Origin: Spirosoma validum | Lineage (GTDB): Bacteria; Bacteroidota; Bacteroidia; Cytophagales; Spirosomataceae | DNA length: 64,000 bases | Direction: 5' to 3' | NCBI RefSeq assembly: GCF_014699035.1 | Contig: NZ_JACXAA010000005.1 | Location: 248,001 to 312,000, forward strand | Shown: piece after piece, positions 34,084 through 43,714 of the stretch | Layout of the letters: each line of letters starts with the position of its first letter | How positions within the stretch are numbered: the first letter of the stretch is position 1 | Made by a program: the position numbers and the translations under genes | Notes under the pieces: model-generated | Seen by the model: only the letters and a program-made list of their open reading frames with translations | Database searches by the model: none | Told to the model about the DNA's origin: nothing

Positions 34084-34824
34084 TCAAGGCACAGAAAGTC
34101 GCTCATTAATTAATTGGGCTGCTGATCGTAATTCGAATTCAATTTCTTTTTGGCGACCCGTGCTGCAGCGAATCTCCGGTACGAATATACTTAAGCTGGC
34201 AATCACCAGATTTTGACGACGGATGGGTACAGCCAGCCCAATAATGTGCGTTTGAGAACGAGTCCTTGATAGCTCCTTTGTCCGAATTTCAGCTAACTCA
34301 GCGTCTAACCCCTGGGGTGAAGTAGCATCCGGCCAAATGTCTGAGCTAGGATATCCAATTGCGTTAATTAGACTTTCACGCTCTTTAGTGGACATGAAGG
34401 CCAGTAATAGTCGCCCTGATGCGGTTTCATAAATATTCCGTTCGGTGCGGCTTCGGGCCTGGAGGTCCTGATCACTATTGACTAAATGGACAATGAATCG
34501 TTTCTGATTCCGAATAATTCCCAGAATAGACGTTTCGTTGAGCCGATGGGTCAAGTCTTGCATAATATCTTTTGCCACCAGCACCAAATCCTGGCTGTAC
34601 GATAGATTGTTCGTCAGGTTGTAAGCCATCGGTCCCAATCGATACCCTTTCTTTCGGCCCAAATGTTCCAGGTAGTTTTTTTCAACTAGTGTTTTCAGAA
34701 TGTTAACGCAGGTTGCCTGGTTCATCTGCAGCGTTTCGGCAATCTCAGTGAGCGAATGTGCCCGGCTAGGATCCTGAGCAACAAGCTCCAGAATATCCAG
34801 TGCTTTAACAATAACTAATACCAT
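34084..34824 (-). CDS. IclR-family transcriptional regulator
   Basis: This 246-residue protein has the IclR winged-helix domain (about 1-65; IVKALDILELVAQDPSRAHSLTEIAETLQMNQATCVNILKTLVEKNYLE) and a GAF-like effector domain (about 80-240; YETASGRLLLAFMS, HIIGLAVPIRRQNLVIASLSIF). IclR proteins such as KdgR regulate uronate and pectin use. The gene stands at the head of the susC array, next to a KduD-like remnant and divergent from susC, so regulation of the locus in response to a uronate-type metabolite is a reasonable inference. Confidence 0.92.
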   Translation of the reverse strand: MVLVIVKALDILELVAQDPSRAHSLTEIAETLQMNQATCVNILKTLVEKNYLEHLGRKKGYRLGPMAYNLTNNLSYSQDLVLVAKDIMQDLTHRLNETSILGIIRNQKRFIVHLVNSDQDLQARSRTERNIYETASGRLLLAFMSTKERESLINAIGYPSSDIWPDATSPQGLDAELAEIRTKELSRTRSQTHIIGLAVPIRRQNLVIASLSIFVPEIRCSTGRQKEIEFELRSAAQLINERLSVP

Positions 34825-34908
34825 ATTGATGTGTAATTACCAATGAAGTATGATTTATGACGTAGGAAAGTATAGTATAATTCATATAGCCACTTGTTGT
34901 CGACCTAT

Positions 34909-35271
34909 TCATCTACCCACCCAGTTATTTGTTGCGATATAGCCTGGTGCAATGGCGTTTGCATTACTATTTTTTGACACCCATTCGTTGACGAAGGCTT
35001 TTACCAAACGGCCAACGACTTTTTTAGTAGCCGCGTAGCCCTGTACGGTAATACTGCCCAGAAATGCCAGCAGTGAAGCCGTGAAAATGATCTTGCCAGA
35101 ACCGCGCTCAACTATACCCCGACCAATTTCTCGAGTCAGAATAAAGGGGGCGCTTAGGTTGGTATTGGTTACGGTATTCCAATAGGCATCGAAGTGTTCG
35201 GCGGCTTGTCCAATTCCTCGTTTACAGCCTGTTGCTAATGTCGTCTTACCGGTTAAATCAAAAGCTTGCAA
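34909..35271 (-). pseudogene. Remnant of a KduD-like short-chain dehydrogenase
   Basis: The 120-residue frame begins like KduD (MQAFDLTGKTTLATGCKRGIGQ) and then jumps to DAYWNTVTNTNLSAPFILTRE, so about 70 residues holding the rest of the cofactor domain and the NNAG motif are missing. It continues through KIIFTASLLAFLGSITVQGYAATKKVV (Tyr-x-x-x-Lys kept) and stops after NAIAPGYIATNNWVGR, about 60 residues early. KduD reduces 5-keto-4-deoxyuronate-type intermediates (2-dehydro-3-deoxy-D-gluconate 5-dehydrogenase) in pectin breakdown. This copy is an internally deleted, truncated pseudogene. It shares its strand with the IclR gene. Confidence 0.8.
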
Positions 35272-35334
35272 AATGGCTATACTGTATCATTGTGATAGTA
35301 AATGCAAGTTTACATGATTAAAGTAGAATTACAA

Positions 35335-35351
35335 GGAATAGAACCTATTCC
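35335..35351. promoter_or_regulatory. Candidate operator in the regulator-susC gap
   Basis: GGAATAG (35335-35341) and CTATTCC (35345-35351) form a 7-bp inverted repeat with a 3-base spacer in the divergent region. A related half-site pair ATAG-TT-CTAT is at 35449-35458. IclR proteins bind such 15-17-base dyads. The regulator gene next door is a candidate binder. Confidence 0.4.
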
Positions 35352-35480
35352 ATAAAGCTTATTTTGTACTTTTCCAATTTGAATTTATTGCTGATCTCAG
35401 TGAAAACAGACAAGATTATAATTATTCGCTTAAATATAAAAATGAGAATAGTTCTATAAAAAAATTAATTAGTGAAAATA

Positions 35481-35512
35481 GTTGACAAATAGTGCTGTGG
35501 ATAATAGTATTG
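35481..35512 (+). promoter_or_regulatory. Candidate Bacteroidota-type promoter of susC
   Basis: GTTG at 35481 and TAGTATTG at 35505-35512 match the Bacteroidota -33 (TTTG) and -7 (TAnnTTTG) elements with one mismatch each and a 20-base gap. The start codon of susC is 48 bases downstream. The 288-bp region 35272-35559 is strongly AT-rich and contains no gene. Confidence 0.4.
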
Positions 35513-35559
35513 CATTGATAAATTCTAATTTATCAATGATAAATAATGACTAAACTCTC

Positions 35560-38500
35560 ATGAATAACCTTTCAATCTACCAAAGTCGAGCCTGGCTATT
35601 AGGATTGAGCTGGCTTCTGACAATAAGCCAATTACTAGGCCAATCCAATAACACGGTTACGGGGCGGATATCCGACGAATCGGGGCAACCCCTGCCGGGT
35701 GTCACTGTACTTGTCAAGAATACCGCATCGGCGGACCGTAATAACGGTACTACCACCGATGCCAAAGGTGACTATCGTCTGTCGGTACCGATTGGAAATA
35801 CAACGCTGGTTATTTCGTATGTTGGGTATGCGAGTCAGGAGGTTGCCATAGATAAGCGTTCGGTCATTAATGTTCAATTGGCGCTTGATAATAAAGCCCT
35901 GAACGAAGTAGTCGTGATCGGCTACGGTACGCAGCAGAAAAAAGACCTGACTGGGGCTGTGGCTTCGGTAACTGCGAAAGATATTCAGCGACTGCCTGTT
36001 TCAGGATTGGATCAGGCTTTGCAGGGTCAGGTACCTGGCTTACAGATTTCATCTACATCAGGTGCACCGGGCGGTAACACCAATATCTTGGTACGTGGTA
36101 TCGGTTCGGTGTCTGGTGGTAATGATCCTTTGTTTGTCGTCGATGGATTTCCAATCAACAATGCTGGCGTGGGTAATCCGCTGAATACCATCAATCCGGG
36201 TGATATTGAATCCATCGAAGTTCTGAAAGATGCATCAGCCACAGCTATTTATGGGTCACGGGGCTCTAACGGCGTCGTTATTGTGACGACTAAGCGTGGG
36301 AAATCAGGCAAGGCACAGATTACAGTGGATGCCTACGCAGGTGTTCAGGAGCCTGCCCGACTACTAAAGATGATGAACACCCGCCAATTCGCTGAATTCG
36401 TCATCGAAGGCCATAATAATGGTTGGCTCGACAACGGCGGTCCTAGTGCGAAAATCACCGATCCTAACAGCGTACGCTCCACCTCATACCGGATACCGGA
36501 AGAATGGCAGGATTTGAACAATCTCCCAAAAGTGGATACCGACTGGCAGAAGGTCATTTTTCGGACAGCCCCCATCCAGAATTATCAGATCAGCGCTGTG
36601 GGTGGTAATGACAAGTTGCGGTATGCCATGTCAGGGGGGTATTTCAATCAGAAAGGCATCCTTATCAGCTCGGGTTTTGAACGGTATTCAGCCCGGATCA
36701 ATCTTGACGGTCAGCTTAGTAGCCGATTAAAGGTCAGTATGAATTTAGCGCCTACCTATACCGCCACCGACAACGTACCATCGACGGGTCACTATAGCGA
36801 TTTTAATATTGTGGCTGAGGCCTTGTCTATGCCTCCGATGATTCCGGTTTACAATCCAGACGGTACATATGGCAATACCAATGCGCTAACAAATGTGGGA
36901 ATGGGGGCTATCCCGAATCCGGTTCAAACCGCCAACGAGTACAAAAGCTCCAACTCGCAATTCAGAATACTGGGTAATCTATTCGGGGAATACGAAATTA
37001 TCGATGGTCTGAAGTTCAGAGTGAGCGTTGGGACTGACTTTAACTACTTCACGACGAATATGTTCAAGCCGTCGACCTTATCAACGAGTGCTTCCGTATC
37101 GCCGGCCACTGCCAACATCGTCAATTCATCGGATGTAAACTGGCTGAATGAAAATACGCTCAATTATCGGCGGAACGTTGGCGCTCACTCCCTCGATGCA
37201 CTTGGTGGCTTCACCATTCAGAAATCAACCTCAACTGCAACGACTACGAATGCCACGAACTTCGCCGACGACCTCCTCGAAAACATTAACGGTGGACAGA
37301 TTACAGGTGGTGGATATAGTGTGGGGCAGTGGTCGCTGATGTCCTACCTCGGCCGGGTCAACTATGCCTATAATGACCGCTATCTGGTGACCGCGACCGT
37401 TCGATCGGACGGCTCATCTCGGTTCGGTTCGGCGAATCGCTGGGGAACATTCCCTTCGTTCTCCGTTGGCTGGCGCTTATCGGAAGAGCCTTTTTTGAAA
37501 AGTCTGAATCTATTCGACGATTTTAAAATTCGGGCCGGTTATGGGCTTTCCGGTAATAATTCCATTGGCAACTATCGCTACCTGGGCCTACTGTCGGCAA
37601 CTAATTATGTGCTGGGCAATACGCAGGTTCCGGGTCTAGCGCAAAGTAGTTTCACAAACAATAATCTGGGTTGGGAGACCAGCAAGCAGGTGGATATTGG
37701 TGTTGATCTGGCCTTTTTCAATAGTCGTCTGCAATTCACCGGCGATTACTACAACCGCCGTAACACGGATATGCTCCTCAATAAAGCCATTCCGTCTGCA
37801 ACGGGCTATACCTCTGCCTGGGTCAATATCGGCGAACTGGAAAATAAAGGCGTCGAGTTGGCGCTGTCGGGCAAACCGGTGGCTACGCGGGACTTCCAGT
37901 GGACCACTAGCTTCAACATCACCTTCAATCGTAATAAAGTCCTCCGACTCGGTACGGAAGGCGAACAACTCTTCTCCGACGGTGGCCGGGGCGATGTCAG
38001 CATCACGCAGGTAGGACAACCCATCGGCAGTTTCTACGGCCACCAGGTTGAAGGTATTTTCACTACGCAGGAACAGTTGGCTACTCATGCTAAACAAACG
38101 GGGGCTAAGCTCGGCGATTTTATGTATAAAGACATCGACGGGAACGGAGTAATCAGCGATGCCGACCGAACCATTCTGGGAAATCCACAGGCCAGAGCGT
38201 ATTACGGTTTCAACAATACGTTCACCTATAAAAACTGGTCGTTGAACATTCTGATGAATGGCGTCCAGGGGAAAGACGTATTCTGGGCCGGCGCTGTGTT
38301 TGTACGTGGGTATCATGGCGTACAGAACAATCTGGCCGAAGTCATCGAAAACTACTACAAATCGCCTTCGCAACCCGGCGATGGCAACTCTCCCCGAATT
38401 ATTCGGGGCGCCCTAAACAACAACCTGCGTTACAGCTCTTTTTTCAACTTCGACGGTTCATATCTGCGGATTCGGAACGTAACGCTGAATTACAATCTGC

Positions 38501-38700
38501 CGCAAAATCTGTCGAAACGGATTGGGATGCAGGGTGGACGGGTTTATTTGACCACTAACAACCTGTACACATTCACGAAATACCCTGGCTACGATCCCGA
38601 AATCAGTAACTCAGGTGATAATATGCTGGCGTCCGGTATTGATTACCTGGGCTATCCGCCAGCTCGTTCGTACACGCTTGGTTTAAGTCTAACCTTCTGA
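35560..38700 (+). CDS. susC: SusC/RagA-type TonB-dependent outer-membrane transporter
   Basis: The 1046-residue protein has a signal peptide (to about residue 27) and a carboxypeptidase-regulatory-like domain (about 30-105; VTGRISDESGQPLPGVTVLVKNT). A TonB-box-like stretch precedes a plug with the SusC signature (about 115-235; QQKKDLTGAVASVTAKD, GSVSGGNDPLFVVDGFP, SIEVLKDASATAIYGSRGSNGVVIVTTKRG), followed by a 22-strand barrel to the C-terminal LGLSLTF. It imports oligosaccharides across the outer membrane with the lipoprotein SusD encoded 14 bases downstream. There is no STN domain, so signalling through a FecR/sigma pair is not expected. Confidence 0.96.
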   Translation: MNNLSIYQSRAWLLGLSWLLTISQLLGQSNNTVTGRISDESGQPLPGVTVLVKNTASADRNNGTTTDAKGDYRLSVPIGNTTLVISYVGYASQEVAIDKRSVINVQLALDNKALNEVVVIGYGTQQKKDLTGAVASVTAKDIQRLPVSGLDQALQGQVPGLQISSTSGAPGGNTNILVRGIGSVSGGNDPLFVVDGFPINNAGVGNPLNTINPGDIESIEVLKDASATAIYGSRGSNGVVIVTTKRGKSGKAQITVDAYAGVQEPARLLKMMNTRQFAEFVIEGHNNGWLDNGGPSAKITDPNSVRSTSYRIPEEWQDLNNLPKVDTDWQKVIFRTAPIQNYQISAVGGNDKLRYAMSGGYFNQKGILISSGFERYSARINLDGQLSSRLKVSMNLAPTYTATDNVPSTGHYSDFNIVAEALSMPPMIPVYNPDGTYGNTNALTNVGMGAIPNPVQTANEYKSSNSQFRILGNLFGEYEIIDGLKFRVSVGTDFNYFTTNMFKPSTLSTSASVSPATANIVNSSDVNWLNENTLNYRRNVGAHSLDALGGFTIQKSTSTATTTNATNFADDLLENINGGQITGGGYSVGQWSLMSYLGRVNYAYNDRYLVTATVRSDGSSRFGSANRWGTFPSFSVGWRLSEEPFLKSLNLFDDFKIRAGYGLSGNNSIGNYRYLGLLSATNYVLGNTQVPGLAQSSFTNNNLGWETSKQVDIGVDLAFFNSRLQFTGDYYNRRNTDMLLNKAIPSATGYTSAWVNIGELENKGVELALSGKPVATRDFQWTTSFNITFNRNKVLRLGTEGEQLFSDGGRGDVSITQVGQPIGSFYGHQVEGIFTTQEQLATHAKQTGAKLGDFMYKDIDGNGVISDADRTILGNPQARAYYGFNNTFTYKNWSLNILMNGVQGKDVFWAGAVFVRGYHGVQNNLAEVIENYYKSPSQPGDGNSPRIIRGALNNNLRYSSFFNFDGSYLRIRNVTLNYNLPQNLSKRIGMQGGRVYLTTNNLYTFTKYPGYDPEISNSGDNMLASGIDYLGYPPARSYTLGLSLTF

Positions 38701-38714
38701 TCAGACTAGTTCTC

Positions 38715-40127
38715 ATGAAAGCCAAACACCTTTTTATTCCTCTATTCAGTCTGTTGTCGCTGGCCAGTTGTAACGACGATTTTCTAGCGCTTACGCCCGA
38801 AACGGACCGAAACACCACCAATTTTTATCAGACGGCCGCCGACTTTAACAATGCCGTTGTTGGCACTTATAATGCGCTCAAGCAGTCGGGCGTATACGGT
38901 ACATCGCTATACTGGATGGGCGAAGTTTCGACCGACAACACAGACTATGGCGTAACAACCCGGCAAGCTGTTAACGTCGACAATTTTCAGTTCGTCGATC
39001 ATACATACACCTCGCTGAATGACATTATCTTCGCGGCCTGGCGAGATCACTACAGAGCTATTAGTCGTGCCAATGCCATTTTGACTCGGATTGAGGGGGC
39101 CAGTATTGCTGATAATCTGAAGATGCAGTACAAAGGCGAAGCACAGTTCTTACGCGCTTTGTTCTATTTCGATCTGGTCCGCCTGTTTGGTGACGTTCCA
39201 CTGATCACAACCGAAATTACAACCCCGGATGGAGCCAGTAGTTTGAGCCGGACTCCAGCCGAGGATGTGTATAAGCTGATCATCAGCGATCTGCAAAGTG
39301 CGGAGCAAGCGCTACCCGTTTCGTATGGAACAGCGGATATCGGGCGCGTACCACAGGGAGCGGCTAAAGCCCTGTTAGGCAAGGTATATCTGACGCGCAA
39401 AGACTGGGCTACGGCGGCTGCGAAGTTAAAAGAGGTGATTACGTCCGCGAAGTACCAACTGTTGCCTAAATACGCTGATGTGTTCAGCTATGCAACGCCA
39501 ACGAACGCCGAAATTCTGTTCAACGTCCAATATAAATCGGGCAATACAGGTCAGGGGAGCGGTTTCGGACCTGTACAGGCTAGTGAAGGTGCCCGCATTA
39601 CTGGCGGTAGTATGCGTTACCCAACGGCGGATATGGAAACGGCTTACGAGGCTGGGGATCAGCGCAAAAGCTTCTCGATGAAATCGTCCTATATCGACGC
39701 CACCGGGCAATCGGTTAATCAGCGTTACGTCAGCAAGTACGTTCAATTCGGTGCATTAGCCAGCGATTCAGATATCGACTTCCCCGTGCTTCGGTACGCC
39801 GATGTACTGCTTATGTATGCGGAAGCGCTCAACGAAGTGGGCTTTAATCCGGAGGCCGTAACCTATTTGAATCAGGTGCGTAAACGGGCCGGGCTGGCAG
39901 ACACCAAAGCCACAAATCAGGCTAGTTTTCGACTATCTATTGAGCAGGAACGCCGGGTTGAGTTTGCCTTCGAGAATCAGCGCTGGTTCGATCTGATTCG
40001 GACGGGTCGGTACGTAACGGTTATGAACGCTAAAAGCCTTAAAGTTCAGGACTTTAATACGCTATATCTTATTCCTCAGCGCGAGATTGATTTAAATAAA
40101 AGCCTGAAGCAGAATCCAGGTTACTGA
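38715..40127 (+). CDS. susD: SusD/RagB-type glycan-binding lipoprotein
   Basis: This 470-residue protein has a lipoprotein signal (FSLLSLASC, Cys19), the SusD N-terminal region (TNFYQTAADFNNAVVGTYNAL) and TPR-like helices (KGEAQFLRALFYFDLVRLFGDVPLIT, PQGAAKALLGKVYLTRKDW). The C-terminal signature is LRYADVLLMYAEALNE...YLNQVRKRAGL and RRVEFAFENQRWFDLIRTGR. It forms the lid of the SusC barrel and captures oligosaccharides at the cell surface. It is one operon with susC. Sequence alone does not reveal the glycan. Confidence 0.96.
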   Translation: MKAKHLFIPLFSLLSLASCNDDFLALTPETDRNTTNFYQTAADFNNAVVGTYNALKQSGVYGTSLYWMGEVSTDNTDYGVTTRQAVNVDNFQFVDHTYTSLNDIIFAAWRDHYRAISRANAILTRIEGASIADNLKMQYKGEAQFLRALFYFDLVRLFGDVPLITTEITTPDGASSLSRTPAEDVYKLIISDLQSAEQALPVSYGTADIGRVPQGAAKALLGKVYLTRKDWATAAAKLKEVITSAKYQLLPKYADVFSYATPTNAEILFNVQYKSGNTGQGSGFGPVQASEGARITGGSMRYPTADMETAYEAGDQRKSFSMKSSYIDATGQSVNQRYVSKYVQFGALASDSDIDFPVLRYADVLLMYAEALNEVGFNPEAVTYLNQVRKRAGLADTKATNQASFRLSIEQERRVEFAFENQRWFDLIRTGRYVTVMNAKSLKVQDFNTLYLIPQREIDLNKSLKQNPGY

Positions 40128-40178
40128 GTTCATGCTCAATCAGGCCGCAGTCGACTACAATTTTAACGCTTTTGGTCC

Positions 40179-40877
40179 ATGAAACTTTCCCAAACCTTAC
40201 CCATTGTCCTGCTTGCTTATTTACTCTTGGGTACCGCTCCGTCGTTGCCGAAGTTGTACGTCATTGGCGACAGTATTTCGATGCGGTACGGGCCGTTTCT
40301 GGAAAAGTATGTACAAGGCGTTTGGCAGTACGACCGAAAAAGTGATGATGGACAGGCTGCCAAAAATCTGGACGTACCGGTCGGAGCCAATGGAGGGGAT
40401 TCCCGTATGGTACTGGAATATTTGAAATTGAAAGCACCCGACAAAACGTTTCAACCGGATGTATTGCTCCTGAATTGCGGCCTGCACGACATTAAACGAA
40501 ACCCAGAAACCAATGCGATTCAGGTAGATTCAGCCAGTTATCGCAAAAATCTGGAAGCCATTTACCAACTGCTTCATAAGCGGAATATCCGGCTGGTCTG
40601 GATGCGCACAACATCCGTAGAGGACGAACGGCACAACACCCGCTCGAAAGCCTTTAAGCGGTATGCCCGTGACCTGGATGCGTACAATGCTATTGCTGAC
40701 GAGGTGATGCACAAACATGGGGTTTCCATCGTCGATTTGTACACCTTCACCCGGAGTCTGGGTAGCGAGCATTTTGTCGATCACGTACACTACGACGATG
40801 CTGCAATGCAACTACAGGCAGGCTACATCGCTGGTTTTTTACAAGGTCTGCTTCCCTTAACTCAAAAACGAAAATGA
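40179..40877 (+). CDS. Exported SGNH/GDSL esterase
   Basis: The 232-residue protein has a signal peptide (to about residue 20) and the SGNH blocks: Gly30-Asp31-Ser32 (nucleophile), the Gly of NGGDS (about 72-75), CGLHD (about 100-104, where His replaces the usual Asn of block III) and Asp201-x-x-His204. Enzymes of this kind often remove acetyl groups from plant polysaccharides such as rhamnogalacturonan. It follows susD by 51 bases and its stop overlaps the next start in ATGA, so it is translationally coupled to the GH39-like gene. Confidence 0.85.
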   Translation: MKLSQTLPIVLLAYLLLGTAPSLPKLYVIGDSISMRYGPFLEKYVQGVWQYDRKSDDGQAAKNLDVPVGANGGDSRMVLEYLKLKAPDKTFQPDVLLLNCGLHDIKRNPETNAIQVDSASYRKNLEAIYQLLHKRNIRLVWMRTTSVEDERHNTRSKAFKRYARDLDAYNAIADEVMHKHGVSIVDLYTFTRSLGSEHFVDHVHYDDAAMQLQAGYIAGFLQGLLPLTQKRK

Positions 40878-43669
40878 GCGCATTCACTCAGGCATTTCTG
40901 GCTGTTAGCTTACTCAGCGTAAGCCTCTCAGATACGTTCGGGCAAGCTCCCCCAGAACCAAAAGGTCTCCGGGAGATCGGGCAGTTGCGGCCGCGATCAG
41001 CAAAAGAAATCAAAGCGTCAACCTGGTCCATTGGGGGCGAAACCCTCGACCGGGATTATACCGATTATCAATCTTACAAGTCTCATCTAGGCCCCTTGGG
41101 CGCTAAACGCATTCGGTTGCAGGGTGGCTGGTCGAAGTGCGAAAAGGTAAAAGGTGAGTATGATTTTGCCTGGCTCGATGCCGTTATTCCGGATGCGCAT
41201 TCTCGGGGTGTATCGCCCTGGGTGGAATTGTCATACGGCAACCCAATCTACAACGGAGGTGGTGAAGCAAAGCTGGGAGGCCGGATTCCAACGTCGGAAG
41301 AAGGACTGGCGGCCTGGGACAATTGGGTGCGGGCGATGGTGAATCGGTACAAGAATCAGGTGCCTGCCTGGGAAATCTGGAACGAGCCCGATCTGAATAA
41401 ATTAAACACTGGCGAAGAAGTAGCGGCTTTCTACATCCGAACCGCAAAACTAGTACGCTCCATTCAGCCCAATGCACAACTGATTGCCCTCGGCGTGGAT
41501 GGTGTACCTGCAACGGCTTTTATGCGCCCATTTCTTGATCACCTGAAAAAAGAAAATGCCCTCGACCTGATCGACATTCTGACCTACCACGGCTACGCGC
41601 CGGTTCCCGAGACCTCTTATCCGAAGGTTGAAGAAATGCGGCAACTGGTTTGGAGTTACAATCCAAAAATCACCTTCATGCAGGGTGAGAACGGCGCACC
41701 CTCAACCGCAAGCGCTGTTACCATCGGGGCGCTACGACAATACGACTGGACCGAACTTAGCCAGGCCAAGTGGGATTTGCGTCGGATGCTGGGCGACCAC
41801 GGACGCGGCATCGCAACCAACCTGTTCACCATCAGCGATATTCATTACGCGGCTGGCGATCACATGACGGGAGTGAACACAAAAGGCCTGCTAAAAACCA
41901 ATCCTGACAAAACCATCGACCGGCCTAAGCTGGCCTACAAAGCCGCTCAACATGTATTTACCACCTTCGATGACCAGATTGAATTGCTCGACAAAGCCAA
42001 ACCAACTGTCAGCCAGACGACAGTTTCCGCTTTTCAGTATCGTCATAAAAAGAACGGCGGCAGCCTGGTAACGGTATGGAGTGGTGAAGCGCGACCTGCT
42101 GAAACCTACGACCCAAAACCCACCGATGTAACGATAGAAGGGAAATTCACCACGCCCGTTTATGTTGATTTGGTTTCGGGAAAGGTATACGAGATACCGA
42201 AAAACAGCTGGAAAAAATCAGACAATTGCTACACGTTCACGGCTCTTGCCGTACCGGACTATCCGGTTCTGATTGCTGAGAAAACTGCCTTGCCGCTGAC
42301 AACCCCTGCGGGTCAATCGGCGAATCCGAGCTTTAAATACCTGGGAAAACTAGCACCGAAGAACTCGCGGGATATTCGTTCATCCAACTGGTCGGTGGGA
42401 GCTGAATACATGGACCGGGATTATACGGTCTACGCCAATTGGAAAGAGTATCTGGGTAAACTGGGTGTCAAAAAAGCCCGGATTCAATCGGGATGGGCCA
42501 AGTGCGAAAAGATTAAGAATCAGTATGACTTTGCCTGGCTGGATGAGATTGTCAATGACATGGTACGCCAGGGCGTTACGCCCTGGATCAATCTGTCGTA
42601 TGGCAATCCCGTTTATTCGGGTGGGGGAGGAACCACGCTCAATGCGGCTATTCCCTATTCCGGTGAAGCCTTGGAAGGCTGGAAGAAGTACGTAACCGCC
42701 ATCGTGACCCGCTACGGCGATAAGGTAAATGAATGGGAAATCTGGAACGAACCGAATTATAAAATCGCCATTCCCGACTACGCCAACTTCTTTATCACCA
42801 CAGCTGAAACCGTTCGGTCGGCCCAACCAAAGGCCAAAATCATTGCCTTCGCCCTTGGTAGTGGCGTCGACTACAAATTTGCCGACAATGTGCTTCAACG
42901 CATCAAGGAAAAAGGCAAGCTTGGACTGGTTGATGAAATCACCCACCATCGGCATATTCCCAATCCTGATAATCGTGCGTCGGAGGAAGAGCTGGAAAAG
43001 GTAGTGGCAAAATATGACCGGGGTAGTGGTCTTTCCAAAATTAAGATTCGGCAGGGTGAAGCAGGTTGCCCATCGGCCTGGAGTGATCACTTCGCACTGA
43101 GCAAATACCCCTGGACGGAACTCACTCAATCGAAGCATATCCTCCGCCGACTACTGACGGACTTGGGCCATGATAAAGAGTCGTGTTGCTTCACGATCAT
43201 GGATGCCAAAACGCCCGAAGAATGGAATCATAAGGGGTTATTGCAAGCGAAGGAGGATATGACCGTAGCCTATGCCAAACCGGCCTACTACGCATTTCAG
43301 AACCTAATTTCGGTATTCGATGATCGGCTGGGGCGGCTGGAAACGTATCCGTATTCGGTTAAAAAAGAAGACACCAGTACACTATCGTTGTATGCTTTTT
43401 CTGATAAATCGAGTCAGCTTCAGGCCGTAACGGTCTGGATCAAAGACAATGTGCCTTCCAACGACAACGAGCAAACCCTGTACGATTTTACGTTTGCCAA
43501 CGCTCGGTTTAAAAACCCCGTCTGGGTGGATTTGATGGCCGGAACGGTATATGAAATCCCCAAGGATAGCTGGCAGAAAAAAGACAACCTGTTTCGCCAG
43601 ATTCCCCTCTATGATTCGCCGATTCTGATTGCGGATAAGTCGCTTATCACGCTATCGGAAAATCAATAG
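40874..43669 (+). CDS. Double-domain GH39-like glycosidase (two catalytic domains in one chain)
   Basis: The 931-residue protein has a signal peptide (to about residue 24) and two homologous halves (about 35-475 and 485-925). Each has a clan GH-A (beta/alpha)8-barrel with an acid/base Glu in WNEP (Glu171 and Glu626), a likely nucleophile Glu in QGEN/QGEA (Glu272 and Glu729) and a C-terminal beta-domain ending in a VDLxxGxVYEIPK strand. The halves share many blocks, for example CEK(V/I)K..YDFAWLD and WVELSYGNP/WINLSYGNP. GH39 is the nearest family I recognise (beta-xylosidases and relatives), but the fit is not exact. Both sites look intact. It is probably periplasmic. Confidence 0.75.
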   Translation: MSAFTQAFLAVSLLSVSLSDTFGQAPPEPKGLREIGQLRPRSAKEIKASTWSIGGETLDRDYTDYQSYKSHLGPLGAKRIRLQGGWSKCEKVKGEYDFAWLDAVIPDAHSRGVSPWVELSYGNPIYNGGGEAKLGGRIPTSEEGLAAWDNWVRAMVNRYKNQVPAWEIWNEPDLNKLNTGEEVAAFYIRTAKLVRSIQPNAQLIALGVDGVPATAFMRPFLDHLKKENALDLIDILTYHGYAPVPETSYPKVEEMRQLVWSYNPKITFMQGENGAPSTASAVTIGALRQYDWTELSQAKWDLRRMLGDHGRGIATNLFTISDIHYAAGDHMTGVNTKGLLKTNPDKTIDRPKLAYKAAQHVFTTFDDQIELLDKAKPTVSQTTVSAFQYRHKKNGGSLVTVWSGEARPAETYDPKPTDVTIEGKFTTPVYVDLVSGKVYEIPKNSWKKSDNCYTFTALAVPDYPVLIAEKTALPLTTPAGQSANPSFKYLGKLAPKNSRDIRSSNWSVGAEYMDRDYTVYANWKEYLGKLGVKKARIQSGWAKCEKIKNQYDFAWLDEIVNDMVRQGVTPWINLSYGNPVYSGGGGTTLNAAIPYSGEALEGWKKYVTAIVTRYGDKVNEWEIWNEPNYKIAIPDYANFFITTAETVRSAQPKAKIIAFALGSGVDYKFADNVLQRIKEKGKLGLVDEITHHRHIPNPDNRASEEELEKVVAKYDRGSGLSKIKIRQGEAGCPSAWSDHFALSKYPWTELTQSKHILRRLLTDLGHDKESCCFTIMDAKTPEEWNHKGLLQAKEDMTVAYAKPAYYAFQNLISVFDDRLGRLETYPYSVKKEDTSTLSLYAFSDKSSQLQAVTVWIKDNVPSNDNEQTLYDFTFANARFKNPVWVDLMAGTVYEIPKDSWQKKDNLFRQIPLYDSPILIADKSLITLSENQ

Positions 43670-43714
43670 CAATTGACGCAATCCTCATTACGTAACAATA
43701 AAACAAGTAGCAGA

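Noticed and set aside
37636-38373. Minus-strand frame of 245 codons inside susC
   Set aside because: It is antisense to strongly conserved barrel sequence and has no recognisable domain or signal.
42380-43138. Minus-strand frame of 252 codons inside the double-domain glycosidase
   Set aside because: It mirrors the codon pattern of the true gene, whose catalytic motifs are intact.
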